Origin: Brevibacillus laterosporus DSM 25
Lineage (GTDB): Bacteria > Bacillota > Bacilli > Brevibacillales > Brevibacillaceae
Reading direction: 5' to 3'
Length of the DNA: 64,000 nt
Assembly: GCF_002706795.1 (NCBI RefSeq)
Contig: NZ_CP017705.1
Span: 1,134,001-1,198,000, forward strand
The position numbers and the translations under genes were made by a program. The notes under the pieces were generated by a model. It searched no databases. It was not told the origin of the DNA and saw only the letters and a list, made by a program, of their open reading frames with translations. Every line of letters starts with the position of its first letter. Position 1 is the first letter of the stretch. Below, one piece after another: positions 27,184 through 34,302 of the stretch.

Positions 27184-28887
27184 CTACGACTTTCTACGTG
27201 CTCCTTGGATTACTGGCATAGCAAAGTGCTCAGTTGACTCGACTTCATCCATGGAACAAATCCAAGTAGCTCCTGCACGGGCATCGGAGAAGTCTTTAGT
27301 TTTGTCCTTGTCGTGGTCAATCTTATTCCCATTAATAAGCTTGAGGTTACGTAGCTCCTCATTGGCGTTCATGTGAGTATCCTCAGGGATTACATGGTCA
27401 AGAAGCTCAATCATCCCCGTATAGATCAAACCCTTGAGGTTGGTGTAGATTTGCAATTGGAACGGATTAGACCAGTTCTTGTCCTCGGCTTCAACCCCGT
27501 ACTGCATGAGCCGCTGAACGACATCTGCGGAGTTAAACTTATCGAAAATTGCCTTCTTAACATGCACTTGCTGACAGATCATCTCAAGTACCTCTGCTAC
27601 GTTCAGGAGATCAACAGGTAGCCTCTCCTTCTTGGAAGGCTTCCACTCAAGGATAAGGTCTTCTACAGGCTTATTAACCCACTTCTCAATTATCCCTCCA
27701 CCCTCATTTATCTGAATAATCGTAGGCTCCGCGTGGAATAGAGAGATACAGTAGGAGTCTGTTTCTACACCCCCGTCACCACCAAGGTAGTAGGTGAAGC
27801 TAGGGTCTAGTGCAAGATTATGTAACTCAAGACCAAGGAAGTGGCGCTCTACACCGTTTTGGAGGGTGCGTGTGGAAATTTTAGTCTGTACAACAAGGTT
27901 AGGACATTGCGACTGCTTCCCAACCTTGATAACCTCGTCAATTCGTTCAGGAAACTGGAATAGACCTTCTTTGTATTTCGGAGGTATACACTCATACTTC
28001 ATCATAGAGCCTTCAGGGTCTCGGTCATAGTCCTTCTTGAAGGAAGCTTGACTCTTGGATGTGTTTACCTCCCACGTCTTCCCGATCATACCATAAACCT
28101 CAGGGTCTCCTTGCAGATACTCTTCGTACTTTTTGAACATAAAGTCGTCTTGGGAACGCGGGAACGAAATGAAAATCATAAAAGCCTTACTCTCATAACG
28201 AGAGAGAGCGGAGGAACGGAAAGTCGCATAAGCGTCCTCAGCCTTGTCGTACTCGAAACCCGCGATCTCGTCAAAGATAATAACGAGAGGATTGTATCCC
28301 TCAAATGAATCTGCTTCTGAGTGGGCACTGTGAGCTGTAATGTTTTTGTAGAATCGGATTTGGTTCTTAGTGAGTTGGAACTCATTATAAGCTTTAGGTT
28401 CAGAAGAAACCCTCTTGAACCATGGACAATTGTTCAGACGCGCCTTCAGCTTCTTGAAGTATACGTTGTTTGCTTGATAGGCATTAATTGCCACGTTTAC
28501 AAGGTCGATATTCTCATCCTGACCAAAGCCGAAGTAATCCTGAGGGTCGTTCATACAGCACAGAAGGTAGCCTACGTAAGCCAAGATACCCGATGCCAGG
28601 AAGTCCTTGCCCGACCCCTTACCAAACATCACAACAAGCTCTGTGATCTGTCTGAGGTCTTCAGCGCACAGCTTTTCGTCACCTGTCATCTTGTACCATA
28701 AGATAGAATTGCACTTCTCTAAAAGCTCAGTCTGCTTACCAGGGTATGGCTTCTCGTTACAGAAGTCCTTAGATGAGAAAAAGGTTATTAGATCAACAGG
28801 CTCCTCCCGCCAAATACCTGTTTTCTGAATATTACCTTCCGCAAGATTTATGAAGTCGTCCATCAAGTTCCCTAAAAAATCACCCAT
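27184..28887 (-). CDS. terL: terminase large subunit
   Basis: 567 residues. ATPase: Walker A GKGSGKD (89-95) and Walker B LVIIFDE (201-207, D206/E207). Nuclease: a GGDGGVETDS segment with D371 begins the RNase H-like metal site. It packages DNA through the portal. Residues 405-416 (NKPVEDLILEWK) are encoded by 36 bases that also occur, identical and in frame, in the unrelated gene at 46810-47526. The ATG at 28885-28887 has AAGGACGG upstream. Confidence 0.92.
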   Translation of the reverse strand: MGDFLGNLMDDFINLAEGNIQKTGIWREEPVDLITFFSSKDFCNEKPYPGKQTELLEKCNSILWYKMTGDEKLCAEDLRQITELVVMFGKGSGKDFLASGILAYVGYLLCCMNDPQDYFGFGQDENIDLVNVAINAYQANNVYFKKLKARLNNCPWFKRVSSEPKAYNEFQLTKNQIRFYKNITAHSAHSEADSFEGYNPLVIIFDEIAGFEYDKAEDAYATFRSSALSRYESKAFMIFISFPRSQDDFMFKKYEEYLQGDPEVYGMIGKTWEVNTSKSQASFKKDYDRDPEGSMMKYECIPPKYKEGLFQFPERIDEVIKVGKQSQCPNLVVQTKISTRTLQNGVERHFLGLELHNLALDPSFTYYLGGDGGVETDSYCISLFHAEPTIIQINEGGGIIEKWVNKPVEDLILEWKPSKKERLPVDLLNVAEVLEMICQQVHVKKAIFDKFNSADVVQRLMQYGVEAEDKNWSNPFQLQIYTNLKGLIYTGMIELLDHVIPEDTHMNANEELRNLKLINGNKIDHDKDKTKDFSDARAGATWICSMDEVESTEHFAMPVIQGARRKS

Positions 28888-28901
28888 TTATGTTCACCGT
28901 C

Positions 28902-28929
28902 CTTAACTCTCAGTAGGTTCTTTCGTATA
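28902..28929 (+). promoter_or_regulatory. ECF-like phage promoter antisense to thymidine kinase
   Basis: CTTAAC, 16 bases, CGTATAGAG on the plus strand, in the gap between two minus-strand genes. RNA would begin near 28936 and run opposite to the thymidine kinase gene, with no plus-strand gene for 1.4 kb. Confidence 0.6.
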
Positions 28930-28964
28930 GAGAAAGTAGAGAACGATTAATACCCCTCCTATAG

Positions 28965-28994
28965 AGAAGCCATCCTGTTAAAGGGATGGCTTCT
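28965..28994. other. strong stem-loop at the thymidine kinase stop codon
   Basis: AGAAGCCATCC and GGATGGCTTCT form a perfect 11-bp stem with an 8-base loop that contains the thymidine kinase stop. Neither strand has a following T-run, so it may stabilise an mRNA end or fold a short antisense RNA from the promoter at 28902. Confidence 0.65.
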
Positions 28995-29523
28995 GCTTTG
29001 AGAAACATGTTCTGCACATAGGCTCGTACATGTCGTCCCGAGCTACAAATGTGCTACCGTCACCTCTGTAGTAGTTAAGTGAAGCAAACTCCCCACACGA
29101 GCACCGAGTTCTCAATTTGAAACAGTTATCAGCAATTGCCGCGATAGAGGGCATTTGGGAGAATGGGACTCCATGCCTGTCCATATCCAATCCAGTTACT
29201 ACTACGTTAACTCCGATCTCCCTTAGTGTTTGAATAGTTGGTATAAGAGTCGGGTCTTCGTAGAACAAAGATGCTTCCTCAATTCCCACAGTAGTCAGAC
29301 CTGGATTAACGTGTAGAAGTATTTCGCTTGCCTTTTTTACCCTCGTTACTGGGTACATAAGACCGTCATGCGTTCTAATAACATTAGGCTCGTCCCTATT
29401 ATCTGAGTAAGGCTTGAAACAGATCGCACCTGCACCCGCTTCTTTTAAGTTGGTGATCAGATTTGTTGATTTACCCGCGAACATAGTTCCCCAAAACACC
29501 GTCAGCTCTCCGTGCTTACTCAT
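28978..29523 (-). CDS. tdk: thymidine kinase
   Basis: 181 residues. P-loop GTMFAGKST (12-20), the conserved IEEASLF segment in place of the usual DE(A/G)QF, and a C-terminal zinc-binding set (RCSCGEF and MCRTCF) identify class II thymidine kinase, which phosphorylates thymidine for phage DNA synthesis. The ATG overlaps the end of the upstream gene and has GGGGGAAG before it. Its position inside the terminase operon makes it a late-transcribed nucleotide gene. Confidence 0.9.
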   Translation of the reverse strand: MSKHGELTVFWGTMFAGKSTNLITNLKEAGAGAICFKPYSDNRDEPNVIRTHDGLMYPVTRVKKASEILLHVNPGLTTVGIEEASLFYEDPTLIPTIQTLREIGVNVVVTGLDMDRHGVPFSQMPSIAAIADNCFKLRTRCSCGEFASLNYYRGDGSTFVARDDMYEPMCRTCFSKQKPSL

Positions 29524-30115
29524 TCGGCTTCCCCCTCATCATGTCTGCAAACCATGTTGTTCCCTTAGCCATTTTCAATTTCTCCGCGATCACAGGAATC
29601 TTCTCAGGACATTCATCTTGAAGTGTGGATAGGACAATTTCCATGAACTTTCGGATGTTATTGTAGTCGTTGATCTCTTTCTGAATTTCGGTCATTTGCT
29701 TCAAGAACTCTCGCATCTCGGAAACTAATGCCTTGTACTGGTACGGGTTAACAAACTTACCCTTTTCGTAAGCATCTTCTTCCATAGCTTCGAGAAGCAC
29801 CTTAGTTTTATTGAATAGAGAAGTTACCTCATGGATAATATCCAAGTGGTTGTTTACGACTTGAACAAGTCTTCGTTTGTCTTCCTTCACGATCTGTTTG
29901 TTAATATCAGGAAGTTTCTCGAAGAATCGCATGACCACGTACTTATCGAGAAGATCACCATCAGGAACTTTCCCACTCGCGTTCATCTCGTCAGCGATCT
30001 GCTGATAGGACATACCGCTCAAGCGAAGGTTCACTACATCTTCCTCAAGTTTGTACTTAACGATCTTGCTTTGCTTCGAGGTAAGTGAGAGTTCACTATT
30101 TCTCTCCTCTGCCAT
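29516..30115 (-). CDS. terS: probable terminase small subunit
   Basis: 199 residues from the ATG at 30113-30115, with GAGGTGAGG upstream. An N-terminal helix-turn-helix (LRLSGMSYQQIADEMN, about residues 30-45) is followed by long helices (about 75-170), the layout of small terminases that recognise DNA and oligomerise. It opens the morphogenesis operon upstream of thymidine kinase and the large terminase. An alternative is a late regulator. Confidence 0.65.
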   Translation of the reverse strand: MAEERNSELSLTSKQSKIVKYKLEEDVVNLRLSGMSYQQIADEMNASGKVPDGDLLDKYVVMRFFEKLPDINKQIVKEDKRRLVQVVNNHLDIIHEVTSLFNKTKVLLEAMEEDAYEKGKFVNPYQYKALVSEMREFLKQMTEIQKEINDYNNIRKFMEIVLSTLQDECPEKIPVIAEKLKMAKGTTWFADMMRGKPNE

Positions 30116-30175
30116 TGACCTCACCTCTTTCGCTTTATCTCTTAGGTTAGGCTGAACGCACCAAAACGCATCACG

Positions 30176-30199
30176 AAAAACCCCTCTACATGAGAGGGG
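30176..30199 (-). terminator. intrinsic terminator before the terminase operon
   Basis: CCCCTCT and AGAGGGG pair around CATGT and are followed on the minus strand by TTTTTCG. Confidence 0.8.
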
Positions 30200-30220
30200 C
30201 GGGTCTATTTGGTAAGTTAT

Positions 30221-30337
30221 CTATGGTTTGGCAACTTCCTTTGCTCGTTCCTTGATCTCGAACTCTTCAGCAGTAATGATATAGATTTGAGCACAATACT
30301 TTATCAGCCCTTTGCTGTGCCTCCAAAAATCGTTCAT
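30221..30337 (-). CDS. 38-residue small protein
   Basis: An open frame of 38 codons (MNDFWRHSKGLIKYCAQ...) ends 22 bases before the terminator at 30176-30199, and TATAAA stands just upstream of the ATG at 30335-30337. The ribosome site is weak (TGGA). The amphipathic sequence is plausible as coding, but there is no family to support it. Confidence 0.4.
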   Translation of the reverse strand: MNDFWRHSKGLIKYCAQIYIITAEEFEIKERAKEVAKP

Positions 30338-30375
30338 TCCATTTTATACAGAAAGAACCTGCATTAAATTAAAGC

Positions 30376-30403
30376 CTTAACTCTCAAGGAATGACCTCGT
30401 ATA
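30376..30403 (+). promoter_or_regulatory. ECF-like phage promoter, CTTAAC-N16-CGTATA
   Basis: CTTAAC (30376-30381), 16 bases, CGTATAGAG (from 30398). It lies 20 bases before the first plus-strand gene and heads the 30.4-33.1 kb unit. Confidence 0.7.
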
Positions 30404-30424
30404 GAGGAAGTGAGGGGGAATAAA

Positions 30425-30664
30425 ATGATGGACAGATTTAAGGCTCCCGATCACAAAGACGAGCCACTGCCTATCGGTAAGACCTGCCCCTACTGCGAGG
30501 AAGACATTGTTGAAGGCGACAACATTGACGTTCTGCATGGAGGTGAGATCACTCACACAGACTGCACATCGGATTACCTCCGAGATCAACATGTCGATGA
30601 GGGGAACCTTATCGCAGAGAGGGACGTGATTGCCATTGGGTACATTGATTGCACTTTTGTTTAG
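30425..30664 (+). CDS. small zinc-binding protein
   Basis: 79 residues from the first ATG after GAGGGGG. CPYC near residue 20 and a later HTDC suggest one zinc site. It is the first gene after the promoter at 30376. No family is named. Confidence 0.65.
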   Translation: MMDRFKAPDHKDEPLPIGKTCPYCEEDIVEGDNIDVLHGGEITHTDCTSDYLRDQHVDEGNLIAERDVIAIGYIDCTFV

Positions 30665-30788
30665 CGTGATTTTAGCCGCTCTAGCCTTCTGGTTCTTTGC
30701 GGCTGTGATCTTCGTCCGAGTAGCGAAGTTCGTAAGGAGATTAGCAAAACCGTTCATTGACAATTTAAAAGATAAAGAAGAGGGGTAG
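30630..30788 (+). CDS. single-pass membrane peptide
   Basis: 52 residues from TTG at 30630-30632, with AGAGAGGGA six bases upstream, overlapping the previous gene in another frame. It has one strong membrane helix (LIALLFSVILAALAFWFF) followed by a basic then acidic tail. It ends five bases before the SPFH gene and may be its membrane partner. Confidence 0.55.
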   Translation: MPLGTLIALLFSVILAALAFWFFAAVIFVRVAKFVRRLAKPFIDNLKDKEEG

Positions 30789-30793
30789 ATTGT

Positions 30794-31654
30794 ATGAGTA
30801 ATCGTAACTGGTTCGTCCTTGGTGGTAGTTTAGTAGGTACTCTCATAATTGGTGTACTGATCTATCTGGCGTTGACATTAACCATAATATCCCCTGGGTA
30901 TGTTGGTGTGGTATACGACCGCTCAGGTGGATTAGAGGAAGAAACCTTGAAACCTGGTTGGCACACAGTTTATCCTACTCAAAAAGTGACAGAATACCCA
31001 ATTAGCACTGAAACCGTACATTACAAGGGAGAAAGTGCATTCCGTATAGCAACGAAGGATGGCAAAGTCGTAACAGCCGAGTTAATGTATTCTTACCATA
31101 TGGATGAGAAACGTATACCACATTTATTTGCCAAGTTCCGTGGTCGCTCTGATGATGACATTGAAGCGACCTACATGAAAGACCGCCTCTCTGCTACCAT
31201 CCAGACAATAACTTCAAATTACGGTGTGCTTGAAGTATATGGTGATAAACGTGGCGAGATTAACGTAAAGGTTATGGAAGCATTTAAGAAAGACCTTGAC
31301 TCTGTTGGAATCGTGATCGAAACCTTTAACTTCAGTAAAATTGAGCCTGACGGTGAATCTCTCAAGGCTATTCAGTCCTTAGTTGACTCACAGCTCAAGC
31401 TTGAGCAGTTGAAGATCGAAAAGGCTCAAGCTGAAGTAACTGCTGAAAAGCAGTTGGTGGAAGCTCAAGGTAACGCCGAAGCCAAGATTGCGGAAGCTCA
31501 AGGTACAGCTCAGGCGAACGCTAAGCTCCAACAGTCTATCACTCAACATTTAATCGACTACGAAATGGCTAAGCGTTGGGATGGTAAGTACCCTCAGGTA
31601 ATGGGTGGTAATACGATCACACAACTCCCTGCATTACCTACGGCTGGCAAATAA
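30794..31654 (+). CDS. SPFH / band 7 (prohibitin-like) membrane protein
   Basis: 286 residues. An N-terminal membrane helix (about 8-32) is followed by SPGYVGVVYDRSGG, the start of the SPFH domain (to about 195), and by an Ala/Glu/Gln-rich coiled coil (about 200-250). Such proteins build ring- or cage-like assemblies at the inner membrane. In phages their role is unsettled; membrane protection, control of FtsH-type proteases or lysis timing are possible. Confidence 0.85.
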   Translation: MSNRNWFVLGGSLVGTLIIGVLIYLALTLTIISPGYVGVVYDRSGGLEEETLKPGWHTVYPTQKVTEYPISTETVHYKGESAFRIATKDGKVVTAELMYSYHMDEKRIPHLFAKFRGRSDDDIEATYMKDRLSATIQTITSNYGVLEVYGDKRGEINVKVMEAFKKDLDSVGIVIETFNFSKIEPDGESLKAIQSLVDSQLKLEQLKIEKAQAEVTAEKQLVEAQGNAEAKIAEAQGTAQANAKLQQSITQHLIDYEMAKRWDGKYPQVMGGNTITQLPALPTAGK

Positions 31655-31658
31655 AGAA

Positions 31659-31687
31659 GAGAGAGGGAGGAGAAATCCTCTCTTTTT
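31659..31687 (+). terminator. intrinsic terminator after the SPFH gene
   Basis: GAGAGG and CCTCTC pair and are followed by TTTTT. The purine-rich stem is short, so termination may be partial. Confidence 0.55.
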
Positions 31688-31720
31688 CCTATTCTAATGA
31701 AGAAAGGAGATGATTCTAAT

Positions 31721-31858
31721 ATGTACGATTGCCCTGATTGCATGTCTTTCCTAGTGAGTTGTCCTTGCTGTCAGCACTCATTCTGCCCTGACTGCGGAGC
31801 GTCTGAGAATGATATCGAAGCCAAGAAGGAACAGGAGGAAGATAGCGAAGATGCTTAG
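31721..31858 (+). CDS. 45-residue zinc-ribbon peptide
   Basis: ATG at 31721 with AAAGGAG upstream. Cysteines appear as CPDC, CPCC and CPDC plus one His, enough for two zinc sites, followed by an acidic tail. Four-base overlap context with the next gene suggests coupled translation. The function is unknown. Confidence 0.65.
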   Translation: MYDCPDCMSFLVSCPCCQHSFCPDCGASENDIEAKKEQEEDSEDA

Positions 31859-32012
31859 CACTACGGAGCTAATCCAAGAATGGCATAGGATAGCGGTTAA
31901 TGAAGAATCCCACTACGGTTGCATTAAAGACCCAACCTATTGTGGAATCACCCTTCCTAACGAAGGTGCTCGGGAGATCAGTAAGTGGAAAATATTTTTG
32001 AAAAAGCGTTAG
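31851..32012 (+). CDS. 53-residue protein, unknown
   Basis: It starts at the ATG at 31851, overlapping the zinc-ribbon stop (ATGCTTAG); AGGAGGAAG lies upstream within that gene. No domain is recognised. It ends just before the tRNA cluster. Confidence 0.5.
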   Translation: MLSTTELIQEWHRIAVNEESHYGCIKDPTYCGITLPNEGAREISKWKIFLKKR

Positions 32013-32107
32013 ATTCTACGAAATCATCCCTAATCTAGGTTTTAACAGATCACACCACGCGAGTGAGCGAGTCTCACAGCGCACAAGGGTGTGCCAATAT
32101 GGGGTGT

Positions 32108-32181
32108 AGGGGATTAGTTTAGTGGTAGAACAACGGTCTTTGAAGCCGTTCGCACAGGTTCGATTCCTGTATCCGTTGCCA
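32108..32181 (+). tRNA. tRNA-Gln (anticodon TTG)
   Basis: 74 bases with encoded CCA. The D arm is GTTT...GAAC, the anticodon arm ACGGT-CTTTGAA-GCCGT, and the T arm ACAGG-TTCGATT-CCTGT. The acceptor stem AGGGGAT/ATCCGTT has one G-G mismatch and one wobble, so the tRNA may be imperfect. Confidence 0.72.
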
Positions 32182-32182
32182 T

Positions 32183-32271
32183 GACCGTTATGGGGCACTT
32201 CCACGCAGGTTCGATTCCTGCTCACGAATAGAATGGGTGAAAGTATCGGTGGTTCAAATCCACCTACGGTC
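32183..32271 (+). tRNA. class II tRNA-like sequence (Ser-CGA-like), atypical
   Basis: GACCGT pairs with ACGGTC at the ends, GGTGG-TTCAAAT-CCACC is a perfect T arm, and GCAGG-TTCGATT-CCTGC would be an anticodon arm reading CGA, with a TCAC/GTGA variable stem. The D arm is short and the inner hairpin could equally be the T arm of a decayed tRNA. Confidence 0.4.
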
Positions 32272-32274
32272 TCT

Positions 32275-32352
32275 GTTGCTGGTGGCTAGGACGGTTTCTA
32301 GCGCGGCTCATACCCGTTGCAAAGTGGGTTTGACTCCCACACTTCAGCAACC
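32275..32352 (+). tRNA. tRNA-like sequence with CAT anticodon, atypical
   Basis: GTTGCTG and CAGCAAC form a perfect acceptor stem, CTAG...CTAG a D stem, CTCATAC an anticodon loop (CAT) and GTGGG-TTTGACT-CCCAC a T arm. Four extra bases separate the T arm from the acceptor and no CCA is encoded, so function is uncertain. Confidence 0.45.
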
Positions 32353-32382
32353 TAACAAGAGAAAACAGGGGGAAATGAGAAA

Positions 32383-33000
32383 ATGGCTAAGAAAACTACT
32401 CAAGAAACTAAAAAGGCTTTACTAGACGCATACGCACTTGTAATTGAAGAAGCTCGCCAGGAGTTTGAAGTTGAAAAAGCAGAGCAAGCGGCGACATGGA
32501 AAAAAGAACTGGCTCGCCAGAAAGAAGAAGACCTGTACCAGTTCAATAAAGAGAAACGTGCTCGTGAAGATAGCCTCGAAACAGAGTTACAAGATCGAGT
32601 AAAAGAAGTAGCTGATCGTGAAGCTAAAGTAGTTGAACGTGAAAACGCAATCGACCATGCAGAGCAAAGTATGGAAACACTTAAAGCTAAGGTAGACGCT
32701 ATTCCTGACCTGTTGGCTAAAGCGGAAACACAAGGCTTCAATAAAGGTAAGACAGATGCGAAGAAAGATTTCGACAACGAGATTCGTTTGCAGGATGCCG
32801 AGAACAAAGCCGACAAGCGTGTTCTTGAAAACCGCATCGCTACACTTGAAGAAACAGTAAGTTCTCAGGAAGATATGATCGAAACATTGCGTGAGGAACT
32901 GAAATCTGCTAACAGCCGTGTTGAATCTATCGCTACTAATGCTGTTGTAGCCGCAGGTCAGTCCAAAGTGACTGTTCAGACAGCAACAACTGGTAAGTAA
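32383..33000 (+). CDS. coiled-coil protein
   Basis: 205 residues, almost entirely Glu/Lys/Ala-rich helix with heptad character from about 15 to 185 and a short Thr/Ala/Gly-rich tail. AGGGGG precedes the ATG. No family is named. Such proteins in phages often serve as scaffolds or nucleoid-associated factors. It is the last gene before the terminator at 33109. Confidence 0.75.
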   Translation: MAKKTTQETKKALLDAYALVIEEARQEFEVEKAEQAATWKKELARQKEEDLYQFNKEKRAREDSLETELQDRVKEVADREAKVVERENAIDHAEQSMETLKAKVDAIPDLLAKAETQGFNKGKTDAKKDFDNEIRLQDAENKADKRVLENRIATLEETVSSQEDMIETLREELKSANSRVESIATNAVVAAGQSKVTVQTATTGK

Positions 33001-33108
33001 TCGAGCGGTCAGCCACTATTATCTACGGATGTAGATTGCAAGTAGACAGGAGACTCAAAACAAGTAATTTAGTTTGTAAATAAAAGTGTAACTTAAATCT
33101 AAATAATA

Positions 33109-33147
33109 AGACAAACGTCAGAATACAAGAGACTCTGACGTTTGTCT
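33109..33147. terminator. bidirectional terminator
   Basis: A perfect 14-bp stem (AGACAAACGTCAGA with its complement) lies between the converging coiled-coil gene and the accessory island. A/T-rich sequence flanks both sides. Confidence 0.7.
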
Positions 33148-33195
33148 ATTTAAAAGTTATTATCGGGACACGATCTGTAAATCGTATTTTAAATA

Positions 33196-33348
33196 CTACG
33201 ATTTTTTCTTTAATTCTTTGAACCCACGATACACATTTACGGAAGCTGATATCCCTAATAAGATCAGTATCATTGGGTTTACTTCAGAATTGAAATATAG
33301 GTAACCTAATAGACTAAACAGGACGACAGCTGTCAAAAAAGACACCAT
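33196..33348 (-). CDS. 50-residue two-helix membrane peptide
   Basis: It starts MVSFLTAVVLFSLLGYLYF, has a second hydrophobic segment (PMILILLGISASV) and a basic tail ending KELKKKS. AAGGAG stands 11 bases before the ATG at 33346-33348. It resembles small immunity or holin-like peptides but no family can be named. It is downstream of the secreted protein at 33389. Confidence 0.55.
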   Translation of the reverse strand: MVSFLTAVVLFSLLGYLYFNSEVNPMILILLGISASVNVYRGFKELKKKS

Positions 33349-33388
33349 AGTATAACTCTCTCCTTCCAGCTATCTCTATAAGTAATTA

Positions 33389-34033
33389 CTACCTACCATA
33401 GATCGAGATAACTACTGGTACCCAAGCTATATCGACGTTTACACCTTTCCCCTTATTTTTGCTAGTAAGTTTTCTTGCAAATTTTGCGTTTCCCCATGAC
33501 ATAATTGCTGAAGCAATACCTATACTTTGTCCACCTGGAACCAAGCCAGTAAGTGCTGACGCTAATGACCAATCAGTAGAATATTCTTCACACAAAGCGG
33601 CAAGTTCTTTTGTTTCTCTATTATTGTATTGCAGTGATATTCCCCACCAAAATTCTTCGTGATCAAATTGAGGATGTACTAGGTCTGTTTTTACTAATTT
33701 GTTATTTTGTATTTGATATTCTCCGCTGTTTAAAGCGTCATTGATTGTCTTAACGCCACGCTCGAAAATACTATACGCTTTCTCACCAATCAGTTCCTTA
33801 GCTTCAGGATCGAGATGTAGTAAATTATCTTTACCCAAGGTGACATATTGCCCCATGTCAACTTTTAAACCTGCTAACAAGGAGAGTCCTTCTTTGTCCA
33901 TCTCCGCTTGAACATATTGGTTTTTTTGTTCGATCGACAGATTAGAGTCAATGTTATTTGAAGCTACTGCTGGAATGATACCCGTTGATAACAAGGTTAC
34001 GGATAATACTCCAGTTAATATTTCCTTTTTCAT
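33389..34033 (-). CDS. secreted protein of unknown function
   Basis: 214 residues from the ATG at 34031-34033 (AAGGAG eight bases upstream). A signal peptide is clear: a Lys pair, a hydrophobic core (ILTGVLSVTLLSTGIIPAV) and cleavage after AVA. The mature part has a Gly/Ala-rich hydrophobic stretch near the C-terminus (ALTGLVPGGQSIGIASAIM), which could be membrane-active. It shares an operator-like upstream motif with the metalloprotease gene. Confidence 0.7.
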   Translation of the reverse strand: MKKEILTGVLSVTLLSTGIIPAVASNNIDSNLSIEQKNQYVQAEMDKEGLSLLAGLKVDMGQYVTLGKDNLLHLDPEAKELIGEKAYSIFERGVKTINDALNSGEYQIQNNKLVKTDLVHPQFDHEEFWWGISLQYNNRETKELAALCEEYSTDWSLASALTGLVPGGQSIGIASAIMSWGNAKFARKLTSKNKGKGVNVDIAWVPVVISIYGR

Positions 34034-34196
34034 ACATAACACTCCTTCTATAATATACCAAATTGATTAAAAAATTACAAATATTTACTTCATCATCTTG
34101 TGAAGATCAGCGTTTATAATGGGGAATTTTAGTCGTCTTCAAAGAATAGCTGGAACACGGCTTTATAATTATTCCCCCTATTGGGCTTTGTAAAGT

Positions 34197-34216
34197 TTCC
34201 CGTACAGCCTATTCAT
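34197..34216. promoter_or_regulatory. shared operator-like motif upstream of the secreted protein
   Basis: AATAGRCTGTACGGRAA occurs here and again at 37146-37163, each time upstream of a minus-strand gene for an exported protein, each with AGCTATTC further downstream. It could be a binding site for one of the two HTH-TPR regulators. Confidence 0.4.
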
Positions 34217-34302
34217 ATCGACCAACTAGTGTCTAATTCTTTTAAAAGTTTTGTGAATTTTTGTAAATCGCAATCATTTTGTGCTAAGATAGTTACAATA
34301 CT

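Noticed and set aside
34050-34080. Sigma-A promoter (TTGTAA-N17-TATATT) for the secreted protein gene
   Set aside because: The predicted RNA start would fall inside the ribosome site, so I did not list it as a feature.
34181-34300. A pheromone precursor downstream of the first HTH-TPR regulator
   Set aside because: No frame there has a start, ribosome site and signal peptide; only an in-frame extension after the regulator stop is visible.
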